A DNA stretch of 64,000 nucleotides from Sulfuricella denitrificans skB26 (lineage in GTDB: Bacteria; Pseudomonadota; Gammaproteobacteria; Burkholderiales; Sulfuricellaceae), in contig NC_022357.1 of assembly GCF_000297055.2 (NCBI RefSeq), positions 62,001 through 126,000 of the forward strand, given 5' to 3'. The notes under the pieces are model-generated. The model made no database searches and had not been told where the DNA came from. It saw only the letters and a list, made by a program, of their open reading frames with translations. A program made the position numbers and the translations under genes. This document shows, piece after piece, positions 11,998-20,227 of the stretch. The number at the start of each line of letters is the position of its first letter. Position 1 is the stretch's first letter.

Positions 11998-12066
11998 CTG
12001 CATTCTCTATTCCCTGGACCTGTTTTTCGGCACAACCGTTGCGCTCCGCTAACCAGGAGAACCATT

Positions 12067-14430
12067 ATGAGCACTAGCTCGTACAAAAATGTCGTGGATA
12101 TGAGCAAGTTCGATAAGCTGCGTGCCGTATCCGGAGCCTCCGGCGTGCCTCTGCTCAATGATTGCCGAGACATGGCCGCCGCACAGCTGGCGCAATTTGC
12201 TGCTGCCATGCTGGACAAGGCTGTGAACGAGTTGTTCGAGCAGGCCGAAAAATCCCTCGGCGGTGAAATGCGCAATCTCTACATGGACGGGATGGCGCTC
12301 GCGCGCGACGAAAAAGAAGCCATTACAACCGGGTTCAAACGACAATTTATCCAGGGTTTCAACAAGCACATCAGGAAAGGAAAATACGCGCAGCCCTCCA
12401 GCGCATCATCATTCAACCTCGCCGAGATGGAGCTTAGCCTGATCGACCTGGATGCTCTGGAAGAATCCCTGGCCTTGGCCAATATTACAAATAACATTCA
12501 TGGTACCTGTGCCGAGGAACTGTTCGGTATCGAAAAACGTCTGGGCACGCTGTTGCATGTGCATGAGCTGGATTCCGCCGACAACCCGATTGGCCCGGAG
12601 GCAATCGGTTCCAGCTTCATGGAAGCGCTCAAGGAGCTGGACAGCAGCGTGAAGGTCAAGCTGCTGCTGGTCATGATGTTCAACAAGTACATGCCGGATC
12701 AGATCAAAAATATGTACCAGGACATCAACCAGCATTTGGTGGAAAAGGGCGTGCTGCCCAAAATTCGGGTTGGCATGAAGAAGCACGGTGGTTCTGCTGC
12801 CCGCCAGCCTGAATTCCACGCCGCTGGTGCAACGGGTTCCGAGCCAACGGCGAATGGACCGGATTTATTTGCAACCTTGCAACAGCTCGTCTCACTTGGC
12901 AATTCGGGTATGGCGGGAATGGGCGTGCCACAACAAGCCGGTCAGCCTGGAGCCATCGGAGGCACAATGCCTTCGGACGGCGCTGCTGTACAAAGCGCAG
13001 GAGTAATGAGTACGCTGACCAAGTTGCAACAGGGTCAGTTTGAAGGGGTATTGGGTGAAGGTGTCATGCTCAATCCTGCACTGCTGGCTAATGGCCGTAC
13101 GAATGTTCTACGTGAAATAAAATCAAGCGGTATGGCCAGCGTCATGGGGCACGTCGATGCTATGACGCTGGATATTGTCGCCATGCTGTTCGACTATATT
13201 CTGGATGACCGTAATATTCCGGATGCCATGAAGGCGTTAATCGGCAGGCTGCAAATACCAGTTCTTAAAGTGGCCATGCTGGATAAAACGTTTTTCTCAA
13301 AAAAAGCGCATCCAGCCCGCAAGTTCCTAGATACGCTGGCAGATGCTGCGATTGGCTGGGATGAGGAAGAAGGTCATCAGGGAGGCTTGTACAAGAAGGT
13401 GGATCATCTGGTACAGCGCATCCTGAACGAGTTTGAAGATAAGGTCGGTGTATTCGCCGATATGCAGGAAGAACTGGAAAGCTATCTTGCAGCGGAGAAA
13501 GAGCGTGCTGACGAACTGACTGGGCGCAGTGCTCAGGTAGTGCAGACCCGTGAGCAGGAAGAGATCGCCAGGATTATGGCGCACGACGAAGTGAAACGTC
13601 GCATCGAATCGCGCAAACTGCCACAGATTATTCGTGAATTCCTGTCCCACCAGTGGGCGTCCATGCTCAGCTTAACCTATCAGAAATCTGGCGAAGACAG
13701 CCAGGCATGGAACGAAGCGCTGGAAACAATGGATCAACTGATATGGAGCGTGGTCGCCAAGGAAGTGCCGGATGACCGCAAAAAGCTGGTTGGCCTGCTG
13801 CCTAATTTGCTGAAACGCTTACAGCAGGGTATGGCCGCTATTGACGTGACGGGTGACGAACGCGACCAATTCTTCGCCAAGCTCATCCGCTGTCATGCGG
13901 ATGCGGTGAAATCTGGCTTGCGCGCTGAAGATGAAGAAGCATGGCAAGACACGGACATAGAGAATCTTGCGGAAGAGACAGAGGTTGTGGCCGAAGCGCC
14001 GACGGATTTTGAAGAAATCACCCCGTCGCCTGAAGCCCCTGCGCCGGATTTGGCGCTTATTCAGCAGATTTCTGAGGAACCTGTTCCTGCAGACTTTGAT
14101 CTGGAGGAAGTGCCAATCAGCGATGTACCGTGGCAGGCTAATGAACTTCAAAATGATGACTCTGGTGCGTTAGTGGCAAAACTCAAGCGCGGTACATGGA
14201 TTGAGTTCGTCCAGGCGGATGGCACCACCTCGCGCAGCAAGCTGGCGTGGGTGAGTCCGCTCAAGGGTCTGTACCTGTTTACCAACCGTCTTGGCTCCAG
14301 AGCGCTTTCGATTACGCCTTCCCGCCTCACGGAGAAATTCCGCAGCGGGCAGGCACAAATCATCAACGATGAAGCATTGATCGACCGTGCAGTCAGCGAC
14401 ATGATGGGACGTCTCCAGCAAGTGGCCTGA
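12067..14430 (+). CDS. DUF1631 family protein
   Basis: 787 aa from the ATG at 12067, chosen because of AGGAGA upstream; the frame is open further upstream through the riboswitch platform. The sequence matches the DUF1631 family (sometimes misnamed thymidine phosphorylase). It is mostly alpha-helical, with a Gly/Met/Gln-rich linker around residues 270-320 and an acidic Pro/Glu-rich linker near 630-680. The last ~90 residues (GTWIEFVQADGTTSRSKLAW and a following beta-rich stretch) look PilZ-like, a fold that often binds c-di-GMP; this is inference. A c-di-GMP riboswitch leads the gene and an EAL/HDOD gene follows. Confidence 0.85.
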   Translation: MSTSSYKNVVDMSKFDKLRAVSGASGVPLLNDCRDMAAAQLAQFAAAMLDKAVNELFEQAEKSLGGEMRNLYMDGMALARDEKEAITTGFKRQFIQGFNKHIRKGKYAQPSSASSFNLAEMELSLIDLDALEESLALANITNNIHGTCAEELFGIEKRLGTLLHVHELDSADNPIGPEAIGSSFMEALKELDSSVKVKLLLVMMFNKYMPDQIKNMYQDINQHLVEKGVLPKIRVGMKKHGGSAARQPEFHAAGATGSEPTANGPDLFATLQQLVSLGNSGMAGMGVPQQAGQPGAIGGTMPSDGAAVQSAGVMSTLTKLQQGQFEGVLGEGVMLNPALLANGRTNVLREIKSSGMASVMGHVDAMTLDIVAMLFDYILDDRNIPDAMKALIGRLQIPVLKVAMLDKTFFSKKAHPARKFLDTLADAAIGWDEEEGHQGGLYKKVDHLVQRILNEFEDKVGVFADMQEELESYLAAEKERADELTGRSAQVVQTREQEEIARIMAHDEVKRRIESRKLPQIIREFLSHQWASMLSLTYQKSGEDSQAWNEALETMDQLIWSVVAKEVPDDRKKLVGLLPNLLKRLQQGMAAIDVTGDERDQFFAKLIRCHADAVKSGLRAEDEEAWQDTDIENLAEETEVVAEAPTDFEEITPSPEAPAPDLALIQQISEEPVPADFDLEEVPISDVPWQANELQNDDSGALVAKLKRGTWIEFVQADGTTSRSKLAWVSPLKGLYLFTNRLGSRALSITPSRLTEKFRSGQAQIINDEALIDRAVSDMMGRLQQVA

Positions 14431-14525
14431 TTTGGCCGTGGAAAACCTTTCCCACGAACATTTACAAAGTATGCGGGTTATTGCATGCTAGTGTCCTGTT
14501 GCTGGATGTTATGCGAAGAGCCTAT

Positions 14526-15869
14526 ATGCTAGAGAAATACCTCAGACTGATCACCGGTGGTCGCGATAGATCGTTCACCCCTCCCCCCGGTGGAATCGAA
14601 ACCTTGCTGGATAACCCGGAACACGAGACCCGCGCAGGTGCAAAAGCCACGTTACAGCGCTTTCTCGGTCGCCAGCCGATCCTGGATGATGCATCCCGGA
14701 TTGTTGGATACGAGCTGAAGATAAGAAGCGGTGTGTTGTCCCCGGAAGAGTTAACTGAAGGCGCACGACAACAGGCGCAGAATGAAATGCTGGTGATCGG
14801 CGTCATCGACCTCGCTTTCCAGAAGGCGTTGGGCGCCAAGCTGACCTTCATCAGTCTGTCTCCCTCCATGCTGGACAACCCCCTGCTGAATGAGCTGCCG
14901 GCAAAAAATATCGTCGTCGCTATTTGCCCTGAAAAAACCGATATTCAAGAACTGGTTGAGCGATGCCGCGAACTCACTGCCCGTGGCATCCAGATTGCAC
15001 TGGAAGATTTCGAATACCGCCCGGAACTGAATCCGCTGCTAGAACTTTGCCGTTACGTCAGGATTAACACACGTCAATACGATGCGCTGCAATTGAGTGA
15101 GCAGGCTGTCGCACTGCTTAAAATGCATGGGCCCACCCTGATTGCCACTCAAGTAGAAACGGAAGAAGCATTCGAGGCTTACCGTAAGCTTTCTTTTAAC
15201 CTGTTTCAGGGTTACTACTTTACCTGCCTGCAGCCCGCTGCGCCGCACCGCATGGACAGTAATCGCATTCGCGTAATGGAACTGCTCAACCTGGTCATCA
15301 ACCGTGCCGATATTCACGCGCTGGAAGAAAAGGTCAAACTGGATGCGGCCTTGACCTACCGTTTGCTGAATTACATTAATTCACCGGCAAACGGCATGCA
15401 GAAACAAATCCAGTCGATTGGGCATGCCATCACGCTCATCGGCTACGATCAGTTGTACCGTTGGCTCACCCTGCTGATGTTTTCCAGCGGGAAAGCGGAT
15501 GAACGCAGCCGCTCACTACTCAAAAACGCACTGGTGCGCGGGCGTTTCTGCGAGTCGCTCGGCAAAACCAGGCTGCGGCCAGCCGAACTCGGCGGCTTGT
15601 TTATCGTCGGCATTTTTTCGTTGCTGGATGCCCTGCTCAATATACCCATGGGGGATGCGCTCGCCCGCCTGAACCTGCCGAAACCGGTTGTCGACGCCTT
15701 GATCCGGCGCGAGGGTCTGTATGCGCCATATCTGCAACTGGCCATTGCCTGCGAAAATTTCGATCAGGACACCATCTCTCGCTATTCCACCGATTGCGGC
15801 CTTGATGCAGATGCGGTTAACGTGGCGCATGTGAATGCATTGATCTGGTCTGAGCAGATCGAAGTGTAG
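14526..15869 (+). CDS. Degenerate EAL plus HDOD signalling protein
   Basis: 447 aa from ATG 14526 (GAAGAG 5 bases upstream; an in-frame ATG at 14511 is possible). Residues ~40-240 are EAL-like (GRQPILD...GYELKIRSG, ARGIQIALEDFEY, LFQGYYF), but the catalytic E-A-L is E-L-K and the metal-binding DDFG is EDFE, so no phosphodiesterase activity is expected. Residues ~250-440 form an HDOD domain (LLNLVINRADIHALEEKVKLDAALTYRLLNYINSP). Such EAL-HDOD proteins act as signalling adaptors. Sits downstream of the DUF1631 gene and probably shares its riboswitch-controlled transcript. Confidence 0.88.
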   Translation: MLEKYLRLITGGRDRSFTPPPGGIETLLDNPEHETRAGAKATLQRFLGRQPILDDASRIVGYELKIRSGVLSPEELTEGARQQAQNEMLVIGVIDLAFQKALGAKLTFISLSPSMLDNPLLNELPAKNIVVAICPEKTDIQELVERCRELTARGIQIALEDFEYRPELNPLLELCRYVRINTRQYDALQLSEQAVALLKMHGPTLIATQVETEEAFEAYRKLSFNLFQGYYFTCLQPAAPHRMDSNRIRVMELLNLVINRADIHALEEKVKLDAALTYRLLNYINSPANGMQKQIQSIGHAITLIGYDQLYRWLTLLMFSSGKADERSRSLLKNALVRGRFCESLGKTRLRPAELGGLFIVGIFSLLDALLNIPMGDALARLNLPKPVVDALIRREGLYAPYLQLAIACENFDQDTISRYSTDCGLDADAVNVAHVNALIWSEQIEV

Positions 15870-15959
15870 AAGCAATTGTAGCAACCCAATAACTGCCGCC
15901 GTTTTTTTCGGGAAAATCGGGTGGTTGTATAAAGATTGGCCCTCATGGCCTCAGACAAA

Positions 15960-16373
15960 CTAATCCTTCCACGGATTTACCACCACCAAACCCGGGACCT
16001 CAAAATCCTTATCGTTGCATGTGACTATCCGCAAGTCGTGATGCAGGGCGGTGGCCGTCAGCAGGCTATCGGCAGAGGGAAGGGGGCGAGTGGTTTCGGA
16101 CTGCAGGCGGCCCCACCGGTCGGCGATGGCGGCGTTTACAGGTAATAGATGATCGCCGAACCAGGCAGGCAAGTCGTTTTCCAGCCACAGACGCAGTTTT
16201 TCCCGGCGGTTTGCATCCGGCATCTTCTCCACTCTTTTACGCAATTCCCCCAAGGTCAGGACGCTCAAGTACAGGGCAGAATCCGGTATGGTATTAAACC
16301 ATTCCACCACTCGTGGATCGGGCTTGGCTCGGGCGAGTTCGAAAATGACGTTGGTGTCGATGAGGTAGCTCAT
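15960..16373 (-). CDS. PIN-domain toxin (VapC-like)
   Basis: Probable RNase toxin. 137 aa; the ATG at 16373 overlaps the antitoxin stop (ATGA). PIN acidic residues are seen in YLIDTNVIFEL, in TLGELRKR, in PSADSLLTATALHHDL and in TCNDKDF. Together with the upstream Phd-like gene it forms a type II toxin-antitoxin unit. Confidence 0.9.
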   Translation of the reverse strand: MSYLIDTNVIFELARAKPDPRVVEWFNTIPDSALYLSVLTLGELRKRVEKMPDANRREKLRLWLENDLPAWFGDHLLPVNAAIADRWGRLQSETTRPLPSADSLLTATALHHDLRIVTCNDKDFEVPGLVVVNPWKD

Positions 16374-16618
16374 CGTCCAACCTCGCGGGTGAGGGCGGTG
16401 TCCGGCTCCCATTCGAGTTCAACGCCGTGCAGGGGGGAGTCGCGCAGAAAGGCGGTGAAGGAAGGCTTGGGTCGGGTTAGCATCTCATAATCGGCATGAG
16501 AAAGGATCATCGCCGCCGGGCGCCCCCGCAGGGAGATGTCCTGCGGCCCTTCGTTAATCGCTTTCTGAATTACCTCGCTCAAGCGGGCTTTCGCTTCTTG
16601 CAGTTGCCATGCCTGCAT
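16370..16618 (-). CDS. Phd/YefM family antitoxin
   Basis: 82 aa. N-terminal WQLQEAKARLSEVIQKAI and GRPAAMILSHADYEML are the Phd/YefM DNA-binding fold; the C-terminal tail would wrap the toxin. AGGAGA ribosome site 7 bases upstream. A long palindrome directly before the gene is the likely self-regulation operator. Confidence 0.9.
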   Translation of the reverse strand: MQAWQLQEAKARLSEVIQKAINEGPQDISLRGRPAAMILSHADYEMLTRPKPSFTAFLRDSPLHGVELEWEPDTALTREVGR

Positions 16619-16628
16619 GGCAGGTCTC

Positions 16629-16659
16629 CTATACTAACTAGTCAGACTAGTCAGTATAG
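16629..16659. promoter_or_regulatory. Palindromic operator of the toxin-antitoxin operon
   Basis: Two 15-base arms (CTATACTAACTAGTC and its inverse) around a single central A, with one mismatch. Contains two ACTAGT half-sites and a TATACT that could serve as a -10 box on the minus strand. Position immediately upstream of the antitoxin supports binding by the Phd-like protein. Confidence 0.8.
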
Positions 16660-16661
16660 AT

Positions 16662-17681
16662 CTATTGGGCCGGTTTCTCAAATGGGAATGTTTGCGTGAG
16701 CGCCATTATTCGCTCGACCGCTGCTTCCTGTTGGTGCAGCCGAGAGAGTGCGATTTCCGTTTCTTCCTTCCGTGCCTCCAGGGTAGTGATCTGGTCACGG
16801 ATCATGCTGACGTCTTCTTCGCATTTCTCCAGGGCGACTTTTTTTACCTGGATTTGCTCCTGAATCGGGATGGACAGCTCTCTTAGCCACCAGTCGGTTT
16901 CTGTTTTTAACTGCGTGAACAGATCGCGCAGTGGCACCACCACTTCCATGCCGAATTTCTTTGCCAGGCTGGCTTTGTCTGTCATCAGGTTGATCGGGCG
17001 GCGGCAGAATTCAGCAGTTTTTTCACCGAGTTGCTCTAAGTCCTGACGGTAATTTTCCAGGCTGGAAAGTTGGGGAGGGCCAAGTGTAAAACCGGGCAGT
17101 TGATTGAATCGGGTGTATACGGCTTCGACCACACTCATGATTTGACGATTTTGGCGCTCGAAACCTTCAAACAAGGTAGAAGCCTCCCTTATAAGTGAAT
17201 GCATTGCCTGGGTAAGTGCACTTGTGGTGGGACTTTTAAGCATTTCATTCAGATTTTTTGCTACCAGTCGTTCGACCTGTATGCTGTCGAGGTGGGTGAG
17301 AAGTATGCCACCTTGCCTCGCAATGAGTTTGCGCGCGATGTCGAAGCTATTCCATGCCTCCTGGCTCAGGTACTGGTCTGCCCGCAGACTTTGCTCCAGT
17401 TGATCTGCGACCTCACGGTTTTTGCTGATCAGGCTGGTCAATGTGTTTTGTTCGTGATGCAGTTCGGCATACCGGCGCTGCACGCCTGCGTGGACGGTTT
17501 CCGTAATCAGGCTCATTTGAGCAAAATTAGTGGCATCAGGCAGAGTGGTTTTCAGGATATCCAGCAGTTCATGGGCGCGCCGCAGCAACTGCGGGTCGAG
17601 CAGCTCGGGCGTATCCGGCAAGGACAGGCAGGCTTCCAGCGCGCTAGCCAGCTCAATGTATGGCAGCAAGGTGTCAGTCAT
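16662..17681 (-). CDS. Coiled-coil protein of unknown function
   Basis: 339 aa, predicted largely helical. The last ~70 residues (KKVALEKCEEDVSMIRDQI onward) are a clear coiled coil with regular hydrophobic spacing. No signal peptide or catalytic motif seen, and no family recognised. Its ATG overlaps the yggU stop (ATGA), so it is probably translated with yggT-yggU. Confidence 0.75.
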   Translation of the reverse strand: MTDTLLPYIELASALEACLSLPDTPELLDPQLLRRAHELLDILKTTLPDATNFAQMSLITETVHAGVQRRYAELHHEQNTLTSLISKNREVADQLEQSLRADQYLSQEAWNSFDIARKLIARQGGILLTHLDSIQVERLVAKNLNEMLKSPTTSALTQAMHSLIREASTLFEGFERQNRQIMSVVEAVYTRFNQLPGFTLGPPQLSSLENYRQDLEQLGEKTAEFCRRPINLMTDKASLAKKFGMEVVVPLRDLFTQLKTETDWWLRELSIPIQEQIQVKKVALEKCEEDVSMIRDQITTLEARKEETEIALSRLHQQEAAVERIMALTQTFPFEKPAQ

Positions 17682-17977
17682 GGGGTGTTCAACCCAGGCA
17701 ACAATAATTCCGGCGCAAGAGACGAACCCAGGATTTCCACTACCTTGCGGCGCGCATGTTCGCCGTGCTTCAGGCTAATCCGGCTGGCCGGAACCTTGAA
17801 TGCCTTGCGCAAAAAATCCAGCAGCCTGGTGTTGGCCTGCCCTTCCACGGCAGCGGCAGCGACCCTGATTTTTAACGCATCGCCGTGTAACCCGATCACT
17901 TCGGTACGCTTGGCTCCGGGTTGCACGTGCACGGTGAGAGTGAGGCGGTCTTCCCTGAGCTGATACCAGTCAGCCAT
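17678..17977 (-). CDS. yggU: DUF167 / YggU family protein
   Basis: 99 aa. The family signature HVQPGAKRTEVIGLHGDALKIRV, then AVEGQANTRLLDFL, is clear. Function unknown in the family; it is commonly next to yggT and proC, as here. Confidence 0.9.
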   Translation of the reverse strand: MADWYQLREDRLTLTVHVQPGAKRTEVIGLHGDALKIRVAAAAVEGQANTRLLDFLRKAFKVPASRISLKHGEHARRKVVEILGSSLAPELLLPGLNTP

Positions 17978-17980
17978 ATA

Positions 17981-18556
17981 TCAGGCAAGTTGCATGGCGA
18001 GGCTTTCCAGCCAAGCTACAGGCACCATCAGTAGAAGTTCGCAGATGATGAACAGCAGTAGTGGAGAAAGATCGACATTGGCAAAAAGCGGGACTACCTT
18101 GCGTAGCGGCAGGAGGAACGGATCGGTCAGCCGACTTAGAACCGGTGCCAGGGGCGTGTGCGGGTTGGTCCAGGACAGAATTGCCTGGATGAAGACCGCG
18201 CCAAGCAAAATATAGATGCTTATTTTCAGCAGCTTGATCACTGCCAGGAAGGCGATGGCTAGAAAAACGGAAGGTCCGGCCTTAAGCAGGAACAGGCCAC
18301 CCAGCCAGAACACAACGAGCAGAATGACGTATTCCACCAGCCACGCCAGCACCAGGGAAGCCAGATCCAGCCCGAACAGGCCGGGAATGAACCGACGCAG
18401 CGGTTTCACGGCAAAATCGGTGAGCGCCGCAATGAACTGCGAGACCGGATTGCGGAATGGTGCGCGGGCCCATTGCAGGTAGAAGCGCAGCAGCGTAGCC
18501 AGCACAAACAGGCCTAGCAGGGTCTCGATCAGGAACTGGAAGGCTTGGTTTAGCAT
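17981..18556 (-). CDS. yggT: YggT family integral membrane protein
   Basis: About 191 aa with two repeats of the YggT unit, each ending in a conserved SWTNPH / RFYLQWARAPF-type and D-P-FLLPLRK-like segment. Several hydrophobic helices. A TTG at 18562 with GAGGG 5 bases before it is an alternative start; ATG 18556 is taken here. Begins 2 bases after the proC stop. Confidence 0.9.
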   Translation of the reverse strand: MLNQAFQFLIETLLGLFVLATLLRFYLQWARAPFRNPVSQFIAALTDFAVKPLRRFIPGLFGLDLASLVLAWLVEYVILLVVFWLGGLFLLKAGPSVFLAIAFLAVIKLLKISIYILLGAVFIQAILSWTNPHTPLAPVLSRLTDPFLLPLRKVVPLFANVDLSPLLLFIICELLLMVPVAWLESLAMQLA

Positions 18557-18558
18557 GG

Positions 18559-19388
18559 TCAAATTGTCCCTCTGGAACCCATTTTACCCAATTCTTCCCC
18601 CAACTCGCGAGAGCGCAGGCTGGCAGCCTGCGCGGCTTGGCCGATGATCTGCCTGATGCCGGCATTCTCCATCACAAGAATGGCGCGCTCGGTGGTGCCG
18701 CCCTTGGAAGTGACGCGGGCTCGCAGGGTGGCGGCATCCTCGGTACTTTGACTGGCAAGCTTGGCGGCACCGAGGAAGGTTTCCAGGCTGAGGGTGCGCG
18801 CTTGATCCGGGGTGAAGCCCAGTTCTGCAGCGGCTTCCTGCAATGCTTCGATGAAAAGGAAGACATAGGCTGGTCCGCTGCCGGAAATGGCGGTGACGGC
18901 GTCAATTTGCGCTTCCTTCTCTAGCCACAGTGTCGTACCCACTGCACCAAGTATGATTTCGGCCTGGCGACGTTGGTCTCTGGCACGCCGGGCATAGCGT
19001 AGAGGCCGGTCACCCCCGCCAGCACCATCGCCGGCGTATTCGGCATGGCGCGAACGATTACAGTATGGTCGCCCAGCCATAGAGAGAGATCGGCGCTACG
19101 CACCCCCGCGGCGATGGAAATGACCAGCTTGCCGTCGAGCAGGCCGTGCAGTTGCGTAGCAACACTGCACAGTTGCTGCGGCTTCACTGCCAGCACAATG
19201 ACGTCGGAGGCAACGGATGCTGCGCTGATTTCCTCGTGGGTGGCGATGCCAAATTTTTCACTCAGTTGGGCGCGGCTTTCCGCGGAGATTTCAACCACGC
19301 TGATGGCTGCAGGATCGAAGCCCTTTTGCAGCAGGCCGGTAATGAGTGCTCCGGCCATGTTGCCGCCGCCGATAAAAGTGATGTTCAT
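18559..19388 (-). pseudogene. proC: Pyrroline-5-carboxylate reductase, frameshifted
   Basis: Last step of proline synthesis. The N-terminal part (MNITFIGGGNMAGALITGLL, NAD(P)-binding; VRAMPNTPAMVLAGVTGLYAMPGV) is in one frame from the ATG at 19388. The C-terminal part (RRQAEIILGAVGTTLW, AVTAISGSGPAYVF, VTSKGGTTERAI) is in another. The two meet near 18970-18990, where one base appears to be missing after the Pro-Gly-Val codons. Both halves are otherwise well conserved, so this is either a recent mutation or a sequencing error. proA upstream is intact. Confidence 0.85.
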
Positions 19389-19415
19389 GATTAATCCTAA
19401 AAACAGCAATCGCTA

Positions 19416-19495
19416 ACCGCAGAGGCGCTGAGACGCCGAGAAAAACAATGCGGGTAGAAACCATGCCGTTCTCCGCGTCTCAGCGCCTCTGCGGT
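19416..19495. repeat. Inverted-repeat element, CGCAGAGG type
   Basis: 27-base arms (ACCGCAGAGGCGCTGAGACG and on) at 19416-19442 and 19469-19495 are inverse copies with one mismatch, around a 26-base spacer. It lies between yggS and proC on the minus strand. Could fold into a strong RNA hairpin. Confidence 0.92.
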
Positions 19496-19501
19496 GAATG
19501 T

Positions 19502-20191
19502 TTAAAGCTTTTCCCGTTCCCCGAAGATTGCCGACCCCACCCGCACGATCGTTGCACCCTCGGCTATTGCCGCTTCCAGATCGTCCGACATGCCCATCGA
19601 CAAGGTGTCGAGTTGAAAGCCTTGAGCATTGAGCTGCTCAAGTAGCTGGCGCAGGCGGGCGAAAGCAAGGCGCTGATCCACCGGGTTGTCGGATGGCTCG
19701 GGAATCGCCATCAGTCCGCGCAATTTCAGGCGCGGCAAGGCCTGTACATAGCGTGCCAGGGACAACAAATCTTCCGGCGTAACGCCGCTTTTGCTGGATT
19801 CTCCGCTGACGTTGACCTGCAGGCACACCTGCAGGTCGGGCAGATTGGATGGCCGGCCTGCAGACAGCCGGTCGGCAATCCTGGCCCGATCCAGGCTGTG
19901 TACCCAGGCAAAATTTTCGGCAATCGGGCGTGTTTTGTTGCTCTGGATCGGGCCGATAAAATGCCATTTCAGCGGCAAATCGCTGAGCGCTTCAACTTTA
20001 TCCATGGCCTCCTGAACGTAGCTTTCGCCGAAGGCGCGCTGTCCGGCCGTGTAGGCTAGGCGCACCGCGGAGGCGGGAAAGGTTTTGCTGACCGCCAGCA
20101 GCTGGATGCCCGCAACGGGCCGCCCAGCCTCTGTGGCAGCCTGTGAAATGCGCAGCCGCACTGCTTGCAATGCGTTTGATAGTGTTGTCAT
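19502..20191 (-). CDS. yggS: YggS / PLPBP family pyridoxal phosphate homeostasis protein
   Basis: Binds pyridoxal phosphate without known catalysis and keeps vitamin B6 pools balanced. 229 aa from ATG 20191. PLP lysine in LLAVSKTFPASAVR, then FGESYVQEA, WHFIGPIQSNKTR and the C-terminal RVGSAIFGER. Divergent from pilT, the usual arrangement in proteobacteria (yggS-pilT). Confidence 0.95.
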   Translation of the reverse strand: MTTLSNALQAVRLRISQAATEAGRPVAGIQLLAVSKTFPASAVRLAYTAGQRAFGESYVQEAMDKVEALSDLPLKWHFIGPIQSNKTRPIAENFAWVHSLDRARIADRLSAGRPSNLPDLQVCLQVNVSGESSKSGVTPEDLLSLARYVQALPRLKLRGLMAIPEPSDNPVDQRLAFARLRQLLEQLNAQGFQLDTLSMGMSDDLEAAIAEGATIVRVGSAIFGEREKL

Positions 20192-20227
20192 AATGGGGGG
20201 ACGCGTTTGTGCATAAGGGAAATTATA

